A stretch of 64,000 bases of DNA from Alistipes timonensis JC136 (GCF_900107675.1 NZ_FNRI01000006.1:186001-250000); one strand, 5' to 3'. Shown: positions 20,399-30,749, numbered from the stretch's first letter. Numbers and translations are program-made. The notes: generated by a model from the letters alone, not told the origin.

Positions 20399-22639
20399 CT
20401 ATTTCGTAACGGTGAATGTTCCGGACAGTTCGGCGTCCGAATCGCCGCCCGCCCATACGCGGTAGTCGCCCGCTTCCTGCCCGAAGGTCATGTCGGCGCG
20501 CCAGAAGGAGAGTTCCCGCGGGGTGAGGACGAAGGTGAGCCGGCGGCTCTCCCCGGCTTTGAGGAACACTTTCTCGAAGCCTTTCAGTTCGCGGACCGGG
20601 CGGGTCACGCTGCCCGCCAGGTCGCGGATGTAGAGCTGCGCCACCTCGCTGCCGTCACGGTCGCCGCTGTTGCGGAGCGTGACGCTGACGGTGACGTTTT
20701 CCCCGATCTTTGCCCGGGGATTCTCGACTTTCAGGCCGGAATATTCGAACGTCGTATAGCTCAGGCCGTATCCGAACGGATAGAGCGGTTCGTTGGGCGT
20801 GAACAGGTAGCGCGAGGTGTATTTCTCGCTCGACTGCGACGTAAGCGCGCCGACCGGACGCCCCGTGTTTTTCGGGTTGTAGAAGATGGGAATCTGTCCT
20901 ACATCGCGCGGGAAGGTCATGGTCAGCTTGCCCGAGGGGTTCACGTCGCCCGAGAGCACGTCGGCCAGCGCTTCGCCGGCCATCGTTCCCGGCTGCCAGG
21001 CGACGAGGACGGCATCGGCGGCCGCGGACTCCTCGCACAGTTCCAGCGGCCGGGCCGTCACCAGCACCAACACGACGGGGGTGCCGCTCTCCCGGACCCG
21101 GCGAAGCAGGAGCTTCTGGGTTTCGGGCAGGGAAATGGAGGTGAGGCTCGCCGCCTCGCCGCTCCATGTCTGCGACAGTCCGAGCGTCAGCACCGCAACG
21201 TCGGCTTGTTCGGCAGCCCGGCGTGCGTCCTGAAAATCCGTCATCACGTCGCCGGCCACGACCCGGACGTTCTTGTCGCCGAAACGCTCTTTGAGACCTT
21301 TCGAGAAAGTCGTTCCGACCTTGGTGTCGGCCGCTACGACCCACGATCCCAGCATCTCGCGCACGTTGTCGGCGAAGGGGCCGATCAGGGCGATCTTCTG
21401 TCCCTCCCGGATGGGCAGCACGCTGTTCCGGTTTTGCAGCAGGACCATCGAATTGGCCGCCAGCGAACGGGATGCCGCGAGCGCTTCGGGGGTGTACCAG
21501 GCCGATTCGCTGCGGCCGCAATAGCGGTAGGGATCGTCGAAAAGTCCCAGCCGGAATTTCATGGCGAGCACCTGCGCGCAGAGCTCGTCGATCTCCCGGG
21601 CGCTGATCCGGCCCTCTGCGACCAGCTCTTTCATGTATTTGAGATAACCGTTCCCGACCATATCCATGTTGACGCCGGCTTTGACGGCCAGCCGTGCGGC
21701 GTCTTTCAGGTCTTCGGCGACGCCGTGGTTGACCATCTCGTTGATGGCGGTGTAGTCGGTGACGACGAATCCGTTGAAGCCCAGTTCCCGGCGCAGCAGG
21801 TCGGTCATCAGGTAGCGGCTTCCCGTCGCCGGAACGGCGTCGTAGTCGTTGAACGAGGTCATGACCGTTGCCGCTCCGGCGTCCAGCGCGGCCCGGTAGG
21901 GCGGGAGATAGACCTCGCGGAACGTGCGTTCGGACATGTCTACCGTGTGGTAGTCGCGCCCCGCCTGCGGGGCGCCGTAGGCGGCGAAATGTTTTACGCA
22001 GGCCATAATGGTCGTCGGGTCTGCGAGGTCGCCACCCTGATAGCCCCGGACCATGGCGGTTGCGATGTGCTCTCCCAGGTAGGGGTCTTCGCCCGAACCC
22101 TCCGAAACGCGGCCCCAGCGGGGATCGCGCGAGATGTCGCACATCGGCGAATAGGTCCAGGCGATGCCTGCCGCTGACGCTTCGAGGGCGGATATGCGGG
22201 CCATGCGTTCGATGGCGGCCATGTCCCAGCTCGCCGAAACGCCGATGTTCACCGGAAAGATCGTTTTGTAGCCGTGGATGACGTCCATGCCGAAAAGCAC
22301 GGGGATTTTCAGCCGCGTGTTCTCGACGGCCATTTGCTGAATACGGCGTGTTTCAGCCGCCGTTTTGATGCCGAAGACGTTGCCGCAGGCGCCGCTTTTG
22401 ATGTAGTCGTCCATCTTTTCCGAACTCCGGGGTCCGGTGACCATGCCGCGCGAAGCGAAGAGGACGCATTGGCCGATCTTCTCTTCGAGGGTCATCCTTT
22501 TCATCAGTTCCGATACCTTCCGGGCGGTCTGTTTGTCGCGGTAGAATGTTGCGGCGGCGCCCTGTTCGGGCAGTGCGGGTGTTTGGGCCAGGGCCGAGGC
22601 GGTGAACGCCAGGGCAGTCAGGGTCAGCAGGAATTTCAT
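20399..22639 (-). CDS. Glycoside hydrolase family 3 beta-glucosidase
   Basis: Predicted periplasmic beta-glucosidase of 746 residues. After a signal peptide (about 1-19) comes the GH3 N-terminal barrel with FGMDVIHGYKTIFP (about 116-129), the substrate-binding KHF at 216-218 and the nucleophile Asp295 in GFVVTDYTAI. The alpha/beta sandwich domain and a C-terminal fibronectin-III-like domain (NSGDRDGSEVAQLYI region) complete the usual BglX architecture. It sits 19 nt after the lipoprotein GH144-type gene. GH3 enzymes next to GH144 proteins include known sophorooligosaccharide-cleaving beta-glucosidases in Bacteroides; that specificity here is inference. Confidence 0.92.
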   Translation of the reverse strand: MKFLLTLTALAFTASALAQTPALPEQGAAATFYRDKQTARKVSELMKRMTLEEKIGQCVLFASRGMVTGPRSSEKMDDYIKSGACGNVFGIKTAAETRRIQQMAVENTRLKIPVLFGMDVIHGYKTIFPVNIGVSASWDMAAIERMARISALEASAAGIAWTYSPMCDISRDPRWGRVSEGSGEDPYLGEHIATAMVRGYQGGDLADPTTIMACVKHFAAYGAPQAGRDYHTVDMSERTFREVYLPPYRAALDAGAATVMTSFNDYDAVPATGSRYLMTDLLRRELGFNGFVVTDYTAINEMVNHGVAEDLKDAARLAVKAGVNMDMVGNGYLKYMKELVAEGRISAREIDELCAQVLAMKFRLGLFDDPYRYCGRSESAWYTPEALAASRSLAANSMVLLQNRNSVLPIREGQKIALIGPFADNVREMLGSWVVAADTKVGTTFSKGLKERFGDKNVRVVAGDVMTDFQDARRAAEQADVAVLTLGLSQTWSGEAASLTSISLPETQKLLLRRVRESGTPVVLVLVTARPLELCEESAAADAVLVAWQPGTMAGEALADVLSGDVNPSGKLTMTFPRDVGQIPIFYNPKNTGRPVGALTSQSSEKYTSRYLFTPNEPLYPFGYGLSYTTFEYSGLKVENPRAKIGENVTVSVTLRNSGDRDGSEVAQLYIRDLAGSVTRPVRELKGFEKVFLKAGESRRLTFVLTPRELSFWRADMTFGQEAGDYRVWAGGDSDAELSGTFTVTK

Positions 22640-22658
22640 GTTGGCTGCAGTTTGCTAA

Positions 22659-24053
22659 TTAATCGTTGTCGGGGGTAAATCCCAGTGCGGAGAGCGCTTC
22701 GGTGATCTCGGGAGCGCTCATGAAGAGTCTCCACAACAGCCCCGTGCGGTAGTTTTCGATCATCGGAGCCACCGGGCACTGGTTGTTGGCCAAATAGCGC
22801 CGGACGGTGCCTTCGGTGTCGCTGTAAGCGTCCCAGAACCCCCAGGGACCCATCTGGGTCGGGATGTCCCAGTAATAGTGCGTCGCGGCGGCGATGGATT
22901 GTTCGGGGGTGTAGGGCATGGCGATCAGCGCGGCGTTGGCCGTGATGACCCCGACGTCGTTGTTGGTCCGCATGGACTGGTAATCGGTCGTGGCGTTGGA
23001 GGTGTAGCCGGCCGAGAAGCCCCAGCAGTCTGCGCCGTAGCACTTCCGGCCCTTGGGGTTTTCGAGGCAGTAGTTGTACTGGATCAGGGCGTGGCTCCGG
23101 AGCGCTTTCCAGTAATTGACGCCGCGTTCGTCTTTCAGCCCTTTGGGGCAGAACCCGCCGTAGGAGAAGGCGGTCCAGAACATCGGGCCCACGTCGTTCG
23201 CCCCCGAGTTGTGCCTGACGACGAAGGGGATTCCGTAGCGGCTGCCCGGATTGACGATGCCGCCGCTGCGCGACCAGCCGTTCATATAGGCCTTTTTGGG
23301 CTCCGGGAGCGGGTGTGTCGGCGATGCCGCTGCGAGGAGGTAGGGCAGCAGGCATTCGTTGTAGCCTTCCAGGTGGAAATTCTTTTTGAAGCCTACCGTC
23401 GGGGACCAGTGCCACAGGAGGCAGTCGTCCGTATCCGATGCGAACCAGTCCCATTCCATGCCGCGCCAGAGGGCGTCGATGCGGGCGGCGAGCGCCTGCT
23501 CCGCTGCCGAACCGTCTTTCAGGTATTGGCGGGCGCAGAGGAGTCCGGCCGTCAGGAACGAGGTCTCGGCGATATCGGCCCCGTCGTCTTCGCCGTTCGA
23601 TCCGGCAAAGGCGATGGTTCTGCCCGTGCGGTCGTCGATCCAGTGGGAGTACATGCCGTGCCAGCGCTCGGCGCGTTCCAGAAACGATACGATTTTCTCC
23701 AACCGTTCGACGCCCTGTGTGCGGGTGATGAAATTCCGTTCGATGCCGACCAGTATTCCCATGATTCCGAAGCCCCCGGCACCGATCGTCAGCGTATTTT
23801 CGTCTTTCGACGGTTCGTTCACGAAGTAGCGGACCCGGGCCAGTCCCGAGTTGGGACGGGCTCCGCTCCACATATATTCGAAATGGGTCTTCTGAATCCA
23901 GGTCAGCAGCCCTTCCACATCCTCCCGGTTTTTCGGGGGTGCAATCGCCGGAGTATTGTCACCCCCCCCCGGGCCCTCTTTACCTTCGTCCGATCCGGAG
24001 CAGCCGGCAAGGAACGCCGCCGCCGCGAACAGCCATATTGCAAATCGTTTCAT
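22659..24053 (-). CDS. Glycoamylase-fold (GH144-type) lipoprotein
   Basis: Predicted surface or periplasmic lipoprotein of 464 residues, lipobox LAGC at Cys18, then a Gly-rich linker. The body is an (alpha/alpha)-barrel of the glycoamylase family: YMWSGARPNSGLARVRYF, GGFGIMGILVGIERNFITR, WHGMYSHWIDDRTGR, DCLLWHWSPTVGFKKNFHLE, and CWGFSAGYTSNATTDYQSM. GH144 members characterised in Bacteroidota are endo-beta-1,2-glucanases. The gene starts 4 nt after the related gene upstream (24058-25407). A G9 tract in the coding strand (23962-23970) falls in the linker just after the lipobox. Confidence 0.85.
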   Translation of the reverse strand: MKRFAIWLFAAAAFLAGCSGSDEGKEGPGGGDNTPAIAPPKNREDVEGLLTWIQKTHFEYMWSGARPNSGLARVRYFVNEPSKDENTLTIGAGGFGIMGILVGIERNFITRTQGVERLEKIVSFLERAERWHGMYSHWIDDRTGRTIAFAGSNGEDDGADIAETSFLTAGLLCARQYLKDGSAAEQALAARIDALWRGMEWDWFASDTDDCLLWHWSPTVGFKKNFHLEGYNECLLPYLLAAASPTHPLPEPKKAYMNGWSRSGGIVNPGSRYGIPFVVRHNSGANDVGPMFWTAFSYGGFCPKGLKDERGVNYWKALRSHALIQYNYCLENPKGRKCYGADCWGFSAGYTSNATTDYQSMRTNNDVGVITANAALIAMPYTPEQSIAAATHYYWDIPTQMGPWGFWDAYSDTEGTVRRYLANNQCPVAPMIENYRTGLLWRLFMSAPEITEALSALGFTPDND

Positions 24054-24057
24054 GGTC

Positions 24058-25407
24058 TTAATTGTCGCGTGTGAATCCCAGTTTTTTGAGTCCGGCCTGA
24101 ATCTCCGGGGCGCTCATGAAGAGTTTCCAGATCAGTCCCGAACGGTAGTTCTCGATCATCGGCAGCGCCGCGCACTGGTTGTTGGCCAGGTAGTTGGGGA
24201 TGACCCTCTTTTCGGCGACGATATATCCGTCGTAAAATCCGTAGGGGCCCCACAACTCGTCGCCGAGGTCGAAGTAGAAGTGTTTGAGAGCTTTCATGAC
24301 AGCGTCGGGGGCGAAGGGCATGGCCGCCAGCGTTCCCGACGGGGTGACTACGCCGCGGTCGTTCTTGGTGTTGTGGGCCTTGTAGCCCTTCACCGAATAC
24401 CCGGCCGAGAATCCCCAGCAGTCGGCGCCGTATCCGTCGAATCCGTTGGGATTGGCGATGCAGTGGGCCTGCTGTATCCTGGCGTGGGCGACGTTCACGT
24501 CGAAATAGTTGATGCCCAGCTCGTCCTTCAATCCCCGGGGATCGAATCCCACGTAGGAAAAGGCCGTCCAGAAGATCGGGCCTACATACTCGCGTCCCGT
24601 GTTGTGCCGTACCCTGACCGGGATATTGTAGAGGGTCGTGTCGCTGACGATCGCCCCGTCGCGCGCCCAGCCCTTGTAATAGGCCTCTTTGGTGATGGGG
24701 TGGGTCGGGGAGCTCGCTCCCAGAATATAGACCGCGAGGCATTCGTTATAGCCCTGCAAGGGGAAATTCTTTTCCCACTGATAGTCGGGCGACCAGTGCC
24801 AGTACACCACGTCTTCGCCATCCTTCTGATACCACGACCACTCCATTTCACGCCACAGTTTGTCGAATTTTGCGGCCAGTGCACGCTCTTTCTTCGTTCC
24901 GTTCAAAAGGTACTGACGGGCCGTGATGAGTCCCTGGGCCAGAAATGCACTCTCCACGACGTCGCCGCCGTTGTCTTTGCTCGCGGGATTGGCGAACGGC
25001 ATCGTCCGGGCCGTGCGGTCGTCGATCCAGTGGGACCACATGCCGTGGAAACGGTCGCTGCGGGCCAGGAAATCCGCGATCTTCTCCAGACGCGCCACGC
25101 CTTCGCTGCGGGTGATGAAACCCCGCTCGATGCCGACGATGATTCCCGTAATGCCGAATCCCGAACTGCCCACGGTGATCGTATGCAGGTCCCGTTGGGG
25201 ATCGTCCTGAATCATGCGGACCCGCGAGAGCCCCGAGTTGGGCAGCGCGCCTTCCCAAATGTAGTTAAAATATTGCCTTTGAACGTATGTTAAAAAATCA
25301 TTGTCGTCATTAAATGACCTTTTTCGTTTATCGCCCGTGTTGTCGGGTGCGGCGGCCGAGAAGGCGGCGGTCAAAAGTGCGATGGCGCAGAATAGTTTTC
25401 GGATCAT
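24058..25407 (-). CDS. Glycoamylase-fold (GH144-type) secreted protein
   Basis: Paralogue of the neighbouring lipoprotein, 449 residues, with a signal peptide (MIRKLFCAIALLTAAFSAAA) instead of a lipobox. It shares the family landmarks FNYIWEGALPNSGLSRVRM, GSSGFGITGIIVGIERGFIT, FHGMWSHWIDDRTARTMPF, WHWSPDYQWEKNFPLQGYNE and CWGFSAGYSVKGYKAHNTKN. The start at 25407 begins the signal peptide; an in-frame upstream extension covers the SusD 3' end in another frame and is not coding. Soluble plus lipid-anchored copies suggest cleavage at the surface and in the periplasm. It lies 62 nt after susD. Confidence 0.85.
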   Translation of the reverse strand: MIRKLFCAIALLTAAFSAAAPDNTGDKRKRSFNDDNDFLTYVQRQYFNYIWEGALPNSGLSRVRMIQDDPQRDLHTITVGSSGFGITGIIVGIERGFITRSEGVARLEKIADFLARSDRFHGMWSHWIDDRTARTMPFANPASKDNGGDVVESAFLAQGLITARQYLLNGTKKERALAAKFDKLWREMEWSWYQKDGEDVVYWHWSPDYQWEKNFPLQGYNECLAVYILGASSPTHPITKEAYYKGWARDGAIVSDTTLYNIPVRVRHNTGREYVGPIFWTAFSYVGFDPRGLKDELGINYFDVNVAHARIQQAHCIANPNGFDGYGADCWGFSAGYSVKGYKAHNTKNDRGVVTPSGTLAAMPFAPDAVMKALKHFYFDLGDELWGPYGFYDGYIVAEKRVIPNYLANNQCAALPMIENYRSGLIWKLFMSAPEIQAGLKKLGFTRDN

Positions 25408-25469
25408 TGTCGGGTTGTGGTTTTGAGGAGGTGCCGGAACTCGCCGGTCCCGGCACCTCCGGGTGATTG

Positions 25470-27362
25470 TTACTCGGCATCCGCCTCCGGACCGATCGGC
25501 TCGATGTTCTTCTCGTAGCCGACGTAGCCGTAGTTCTGGTTGAGCGTGGCCAGCGTGTTGTCGTTGATCGCCGTTTCGGGGATCGGCCAATAGATATGGT
25601 AGGGGCTCATGCGGTAAATCTGCACGTTGTTGCCGCCGTCGCCGTAGGCGAAGTTCGACGGGGTGCCGTCTGCCGTATTGAAATAGATGTTGTTCGTGAA
25701 ACGCATGCGGTCGTAATACCAGTTCTTCGTGCCGATGTTCTCGAGCGAATAGCCGTCTTTGCCGAGTTTTGCCATCGTGAAGGCGATGCGCACCAGTTCG
25801 TTGCGGCGGAACTCCTCGAGGAAGAGCTCGCGGGCGCGTTCGTCGAGGACATCCTCGAGGGTGGCCGTTCCCGAGAAGGCCGTGGCCCCGGCGCGGGTGC
25901 GGATTTCGGTGAGGTCGGGAGCCGCTTCGCCTCCGCGGCCGAGCCATACGAGGGCTTCGGCACGCATCAGATAGGCTTCGGCAAGGCGGTAGATATACCA
26001 GTCATGGAATCCGCCCAGCATGTTGTAGTCGCTCGGAAGCCGTTTTTCGTCGTCCACGACGATCTTGTTGTACTGGATGTCGCCCCAGCAGCGGAGCGTG
26101 TCGCTGCAATTCTCGTAAACGAGGGGTTTGCCGTAGAGCTTCGAGGTTTTGACGTTGTAGACCAGCGCCTCCATCGGATACCAGTTGGGGGCGTTGTGGC
26201 GCATGTCGTTTTTGAAATCGGCGCTTTCCCAGATCTTGTTCGAGAAATACCAGGTTTTTTTCTGGGCGCCGATGCCGCGTCCGGTCCAGAGTATCTGTAA
26301 GTCCTGTCCCGCTTCGGACGAAATGCTGAAGGGACCGGGGCCGCCCGACGCTCCGTCGATCGTGCTGCGGAGTCCCGTGCCGCTCGTGCGGCGCTGCTGC
26401 GTGGCCTGCGCTTCGTCGTACTGGCCGTTGTACCACTCGACGAGGTGTTCGCGCATGCGCTCGCCGCCGCCACCGCCGCCGGGTGTCGTCGAACCGCCTT
26501 CCATATAAGGGTCGTCCAGCACGACGAGGATCTTTTCCGTATTGGTCGAGAGCGCCGGGTTGTACTTGTAGAAGAGGTCGGTCATGACGTTCGGATTCGG
26601 AATCTTGGGATTCGCCGTGCCGACGAGGGCCCCGAAGCGGGATTTCATCAGTTTCAGTCCCGGGGTGTTGATGACGGCCGTCGAGCTCGTCACGGCATCT
26701 TCGAAATCACCGTTCATCAGGTAGTATTTCGTCAGGATCATGTAACCTGCCGCCCGGCTCACGCTGCCGGCGGGGGCGGTTTCGGGAAGGTGCTTCACGG
26801 CGTCTTCGAGCATCGAGATCATCCGGTTGATGATACGCTGCTGGGTCGAGGTCCGGAAGTCGAGTTTCGGGTAGTCGATCTCTTCGGTGATGAGCGGCAC
26901 GTCGCCGTAGGTCGTAATCAGGCGGTAGTACCAGTAGCCCAGGAAGAACTCGCCGTAGGCGCGGATCTCGTCCTTCTGTTCCTGCGAACCTTTGAGGCTC
27001 TCGGAACGGGTCACGAGCATGGCCGCCCGCGTGATGCTTTTGTAGGTGTTGTCCCACAGGTCCTTGGGTTTGCTGCCGATCGACGGGACCATCATGCCGT
27101 CCAGGTCGCGGGGGCTTCCGTTGACCAGCACCGCGAGGTCGGAGTTCTCGTAGGCCCATTTGATATTGGTGTTGCGCCCCATGACTTCGGGCCGGAGGTC
27201 CTTGCACAGCTTGGTCACCAGGCCCATGCAGCCGGTGTAGGTGCTGTACGCATTGTTGGGGTCGAGTTTCGACGGCTGTTCGGGCTCCAGCCAATCGCTG
27301 GTGCAGGAACCCAGGAGCAGCAGGCTGAACAGACATGCCAGGAATTTATGTTGTGCTTTCAT
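25470..27362 (-). CDS. SusD/RagB-family glycan-binding lipoprotein (locus A)
   Basis: Surface lipoprotein that captures glycan on top of its SusC partner, 630 residues. The lipobox LGSC is at Cys20. The SusD TPR-like region includes KDLWDNTYKSITRAAMLVTR, AYGEFFLGYWYYRLITTYGD and VPLITEEID, and the C-terminal RagB segment includes YRLAEAYLMRAEALVWLG and FLEEFRRNELVRI. It starts 11 nt after the susC stop, the standard arrangement. A Gly-rich loop (GGSTTPGGGGGGERM) is prominent mid-protein. Confidence 0.94.
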   Translation of the reverse strand: MKAQHKFLACLFSLLLLGSCTSDWLEPEQPSKLDPNNAYSTYTGCMGLVTKLCKDLRPEVMGRNTNIKWAYENSDLAVLVNGSPRDLDGMMVPSIGSKPKDLWDNTYKSITRAAMLVTRSESLKGSQEQKDEIRAYGEFFLGYWYYRLITTYGDVPLITEEIDYPKLDFRTSTQQRIINRMISMLEDAVKHLPETAPAGSVSRAAGYMILTKYYLMNGDFEDAVTSSTAVINTPGLKLMKSRFGALVGTANPKIPNPNVMTDLFYKYNPALSTNTEKILVVLDDPYMEGGSTTPGGGGGGERMREHLVEWYNGQYDEAQATQQRRTSGTGLRSTIDGASGGPGPFSISSEAGQDLQILWTGRGIGAQKKTWYFSNKIWESADFKNDMRHNAPNWYPMEALVYNVKTSKLYGKPLVYENCSDTLRCWGDIQYNKIVVDDEKRLPSDYNMLGGFHDWYIYRLAEAYLMRAEALVWLGRGGEAAPDLTEIRTRAGATAFSGTATLEDVLDERARELFLEEFRRNELVRIAFTMAKLGKDGYSLENIGTKNWYYDRMRFTNNIYFNTADGTPSNFAYGDGGNNVQIYRMSPYHIYWPIPETAINDNTLATLNQNYGYVGYEKNIEPIGPEADAE

Positions 27363-27373
27363 CGTGCGTTGGA

Positions 27374-30300
27374 TTATAAGGTGAAGTTAATGCCGAAGGT
27401 GAATGTCATGGGGGTCGGCGCCTTGGTCTCGACATCCCAGTAGAGCCAGTCGTCGAAGCTGTAGGCGTTGTCGAGGTTGAAGAAGACCTTGGCGTTCTGC
27501 AGGGCGATCTTGTTGATCCACCGCTTAGGCAGGCTGTAGGCGATCGACACGTTTTCGATGCGCAGGAACGATGCGTTGCGGTAGAGCGTTCCCGTGCGCT
27601 TGGCCCCCAGCTTGCCCCAGTAGTTCGACTGGTTCTCCGGCGTCCAGTACGGATATTTCATCTGCGAAACCCGGTCGGCGTAACCGCCTACGCAGATCTC
27701 GTTGTTGGCCTTCTTGTGCCCCAGTTCCGAGCGGAGCATGAAGGAGACGGTGAGGTTGTCGAAGAGCGTGAACGAGTTGTTCAGGGCGATGCGGTAGCGG
27801 GGTTTGGTGTAACCCTGCCAGAGATAGTCGTCCGTCGAGTAGCTCGTGTTGCCCTCTTTGAGATAGGTCTTGTAATCGCCGGGCGAGAATCCGAGGGCCA
27901 TGGCTTCGGCGGCTTCGTCGTTCTGCCAGACGCCGGTGATCTTGTAGCCGTAGATCTCGTCGATGGCATGGCCGATATACCAGCCGTTGGTCGGGTCGTC
28001 GGACTCCTTCCAGTTGACGATGTTGCCGTCGTTGTCCGTCACGGGAACCAGGTCGCCGTAGAGGTGTTTGATCTCGTTGCGGTTGAGCGAGAAGGTCAGG
28101 TCGGAGGTCCAGCGCAGGTTCTTGGTGTTGAGGTTCACCGAGTTGATCGTGATCTCCAGACCTTTGTTGTTGACCTGGCCGAGGTTGGCCTTCACCTTGG
28201 AGTAGCCCGTGAGCGTCGGCAGGCCGCGGTCCATCAGCATGTTGGTCGTCTTCATCTTGTACACTTCGGCCGTGACGTTGAGGCGGTTTTTGAAGAGCCC
28301 CCAGTCCAGACCGAAGTTCATGGCCAGCGTCTCCTCCCACATCAACTGGCGGTTGCCCATGGAGGTGGGGTAGAGCGTCACGACGTTCTGCTTGTCTTCG
28401 GTCAGGTAGAAATCGTTGGCCAGGCCGGCCAGCGCCGTGTAGCGGCCGATGTTGCTGTTGCCGTTCTTACCGTAGGAGAAGCGGAGCTTCAGGTTGCTGA
28501 TCCAGTTCACCGACTTCATGAAATCCTCCTCCGAGATGCGCCATGCGGCGGCTACGGCCGGGAAATCGGCCCACGGATTCTGCTGTCCGAATGCCGAATA
28601 ACCGTCGCGGCGGATGGTGAACGAGAGCATGTAGCGGTCCATGAGCGTATAGTTCAGACGGGCCATGTAGGAGGCTTTGGTGTCGACCTGATCCTCGGAC
28701 GCCGAGGTCTGTATCTCGGCCATGTCCAGGGCGTGCCAGCCCAGCAGTTCCGAGGTGGTGAACTTGCTCGCTCCGGCGGTCGTCTGGTGCTGTTTCCATT
28801 TGGCGGCGCTCTGCAGGAGCGTCACGTCGAAACGGTGGATGTCGTTGAAGGTCATGTTCCAGCGGAGGATGTTCTCGATCGACCAGTCGTACTGACGGGT
28901 GTTCCGGCGCGAGGCGATGCCTTCGCCCGCCGAGCCGTCGAGCGTCCACGAGGGTTTGTACGAATTGTCGTCCTGGAATTTCCAGCGGTTGTTGAACGAA
29001 CTCTCGAAGGCGAATCCCCACGGCAGGCTGATCTTGGCATAGACGGTTCCCAGGACGCTGGTCGTGCGCTTGTAGACGTCCCACTGGGTCTTCTCGAACG
29101 GGTTTTTGGCCATGTTGTCGCCGTTCGGATACCAGGTGTAGGTGCCGTCCTCGTTGTATTTGTCGCCCAGCGGGCTGTTGTTGTAGGCGACGGCCCAGTC
29201 GGCGGGCTGTCCGTCGTTTTTGGCGCTCGACAGGTTGGCCCGGATGCCCACTTCCAGAAAGTCGGTGATCTTGTTGGAGAGGTTCACGCGGGTGCGGACG
29301 TTCTGGTAGTCATCGTTCCGGACGACGCCCTTGTTGTCGAGAAATCCGGCCGACCAGTAATAGGTCAGGCTCTTCGACTTGCCCGATACGCTGACGTTGT
29401 AGTCCTGAATCACGCCCGTACGGAAAACGTCGTCCACCCAGTCCGTCGACTGGTAGTTGTAATAGTTCGCCTTTTCGTTGGGACGCAGGGCCAGACGGTC
29501 CAGCCAGACCTCGGTGGGGTCGGCATAGGTCCCGGCATTGGAGTATCCCATCCAGGTTGCGAGGTCCACGCCCTGAAGTTTGTAAGGGTTGGTGTAATAG
29601 CCGGGTTTGGTCTGGTTGATGGCACCCTCGCCGATGAGTTTGTCGGCGCGCACCTGCAGATAACCGTCCACGTCGTAGCTTGCGGGCTTCCGGGTCAGGA
29701 TCGAAAGGCTGGTCTTGGCGTCGAAACGGATCGTGGGTTTGTCGCCCGTTCCCTCCTTGGTGGTGATGATGATGACGCCGTTGGCGGCATTGGCTCCGTA
29801 GACTGCGGCCGACGAAGCGTCCTTCATGACCGACACGGATGCGATGTCATTGGGGTTGATGTCGTTCAGCTCCCCGTTGAAGATCATCCCGTCGACGACC
29901 AGCAGCGGCGAGGTCGTGGTTCCGAGCGAAGTCTGGCCGCGGATCTCGAACGAGGTCTGACCGCTGGTGGAGGCGCTTCGCTGGATGTTGAGGCCCGCGA
30001 CCGAACCGCGCAGGTAATCGGCCAGCGAGATCGACTGCTTGTCGGCCATCTTCTCCATGTTGATCTGCGCCACGGCGCCCGTGACGTCGCTCTTCTTCTG
30101 CGTTCCGTAACCGATGACCACGATTTCGTCGATGTCCGACGCCTTTTCGGTCAGCGAAACGTTGACCAGGGTCTTGTTGTTGACCGCGACGCTGAGGTCG
30201 TCGTATCCCAGGAACGAGACGGTGAGCTGGCTGTTGGCCGGCACTTGCAGGGTGTATTGTCCCCGGGCGTCGCAGACGGCGCCCCGCTGGGTTTGCCGGT

Positions 30301-30712
30301 TGTAGACCGTAGCACCGGGAATCGGCATGCCGGAGGCATCCGTAACGGTACCCCGCACGGTGATCAGCCGGACTTTCTGGGCGTCGCCGTCCTTCTCGGC
30401 CTCTTTGCTCTTTACGAGGATGTTACGCCCGTCTACGGAACAGGATACGTCCTGTGAGGCGAAGATCTGGTTCACGACCTCGCTGACGCTTTTGTTCGAG
30501 GCTTTGATCTCGACCTGTTTCTTCAGGTCGACGCCGTTCGTTTTGATGACGACCGAATAGTTGTAGTTCTTCTGCAACAGTTCGATGGCCTGTTGTACGG
30601 TTCCCTTGAAGTTCATGGTGATATTCTGCGCATGGAGTTGCGTCGACAGCAGCAGGCTGCACGCGGCGAGCAGTAACCAGGAACGTAGTTTAGCGATGAA
30701 TACGCGTTTCAT
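27374..30712 (-). CDS. SusC/RagA TonB-dependent transporter with N-terminal STN signalling domain (locus A)
   Basis: Outer-membrane TonB-dependent importer, 1112 residues. After a long signal peptide, an STN/secretin-type domain (about 30-100: ITMNFKGTVQQAIELLQKNY ... VVNQIFASQDVSC) is followed by a carboxypeptidase-like Ig domain (RGTVTDASGMPIPGATVYN), the TonB box/plug (IDEIVVIGYGTQKKSDVTGA, SVMKDASSAAVYGANAANGV) and a 22-strand barrel ending MTFTFGINFTL. The STN domain is the part that talks to FecR anti-sigma factors, and the fecR-like gene lies immediately upstream. The start at 30712 (MKRVFIAKL) is preferred to an in-frame Met 63 nt upstream that lacks a signal peptide. Confidence 0.95.
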   Translation of the reverse strand: MKRVFIAKLRSWLLLAACSLLLSTQLHAQNITMNFKGTVQQAIELLQKNYNYSVVIKTNGVDLKKQVEIKASNKSVSEVVNQIFASQDVSCSVDGRNILVKSKEAEKDGDAQKVRLITVRGTVTDASGMPIPGATVYNRQTQRGAVCDARGQYTLQVPANSQLTVSFLGYDDLSVAVNNKTLVNVSLTEKASDIDEIVVIGYGTQKKSDVTGAVAQINMEKMADKQSISLADYLRGSVAGLNIQRSASTSGQTSFEIRGQTSLGTTTSPLLVVDGMIFNGELNDINPNDIASVSVMKDASSAAVYGANAANGVIIITTKEGTGDKPTIRFDAKTSLSILTRKPASYDVDGYLQVRADKLIGEGAINQTKPGYYTNPYKLQGVDLATWMGYSNAGTYADPTEVWLDRLALRPNEKANYYNYQSTDWVDDVFRTGVIQDYNVSVSGKSKSLTYYWSAGFLDNKGVVRNDDYQNVRTRVNLSNKITDFLEVGIRANLSSAKNDGQPADWAVAYNNSPLGDKYNEDGTYTWYPNGDNMAKNPFEKTQWDVYKRTTSVLGTVYAKISLPWGFAFESSFNNRWKFQDDNSYKPSWTLDGSAGEGIASRRNTRQYDWSIENILRWNMTFNDIHRFDVTLLQSAAKWKQHQTTAGASKFTTSELLGWHALDMAEIQTSASEDQVDTKASYMARLNYTLMDRYMLSFTIRRDGYSAFGQQNPWADFPAVAAAWRISEEDFMKSVNWISNLKLRFSYGKNGNSNIGRYTALAGLANDFYLTEDKQNVVTLYPTSMGNRQLMWEETLAMNFGLDWGLFKNRLNVTAEVYKMKTTNMLMDRGLPTLTGYSKVKANLGQVNNKGLEITINSVNLNTKNLRWTSDLTFSLNRNEIKHLYGDLVPVTDNDGNIVNWKESDDPTNGWYIGHAIDEIYGYKITGVWQNDEAAEAMALGFSPGDYKTYLKEGNTSYSTDDYLWQGYTKPRYRIALNNSFTLFDNLTVSFMLRSELGHKKANNEICVGGYADRVSQMKYPYWTPENQSNYWGKLGAKRTGTLYRNASFLRIENVSIAYSLPKRWINKIALQNAKVFFNLDNAYSFDDWLYWDVETKAPTPMTFTFGINFTL

Positions 30713-30749
30713 TGGTGGTTTGGGGTTAAATTGCTTGTTTCGGTTGGGT

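Noticed and set aside
24058..25947. Extended start for the second GH144-type gene
   Set aside because: Upstream in-frame residues overlap the SusD 3' end in another frame; the signal peptide begins at 25407.
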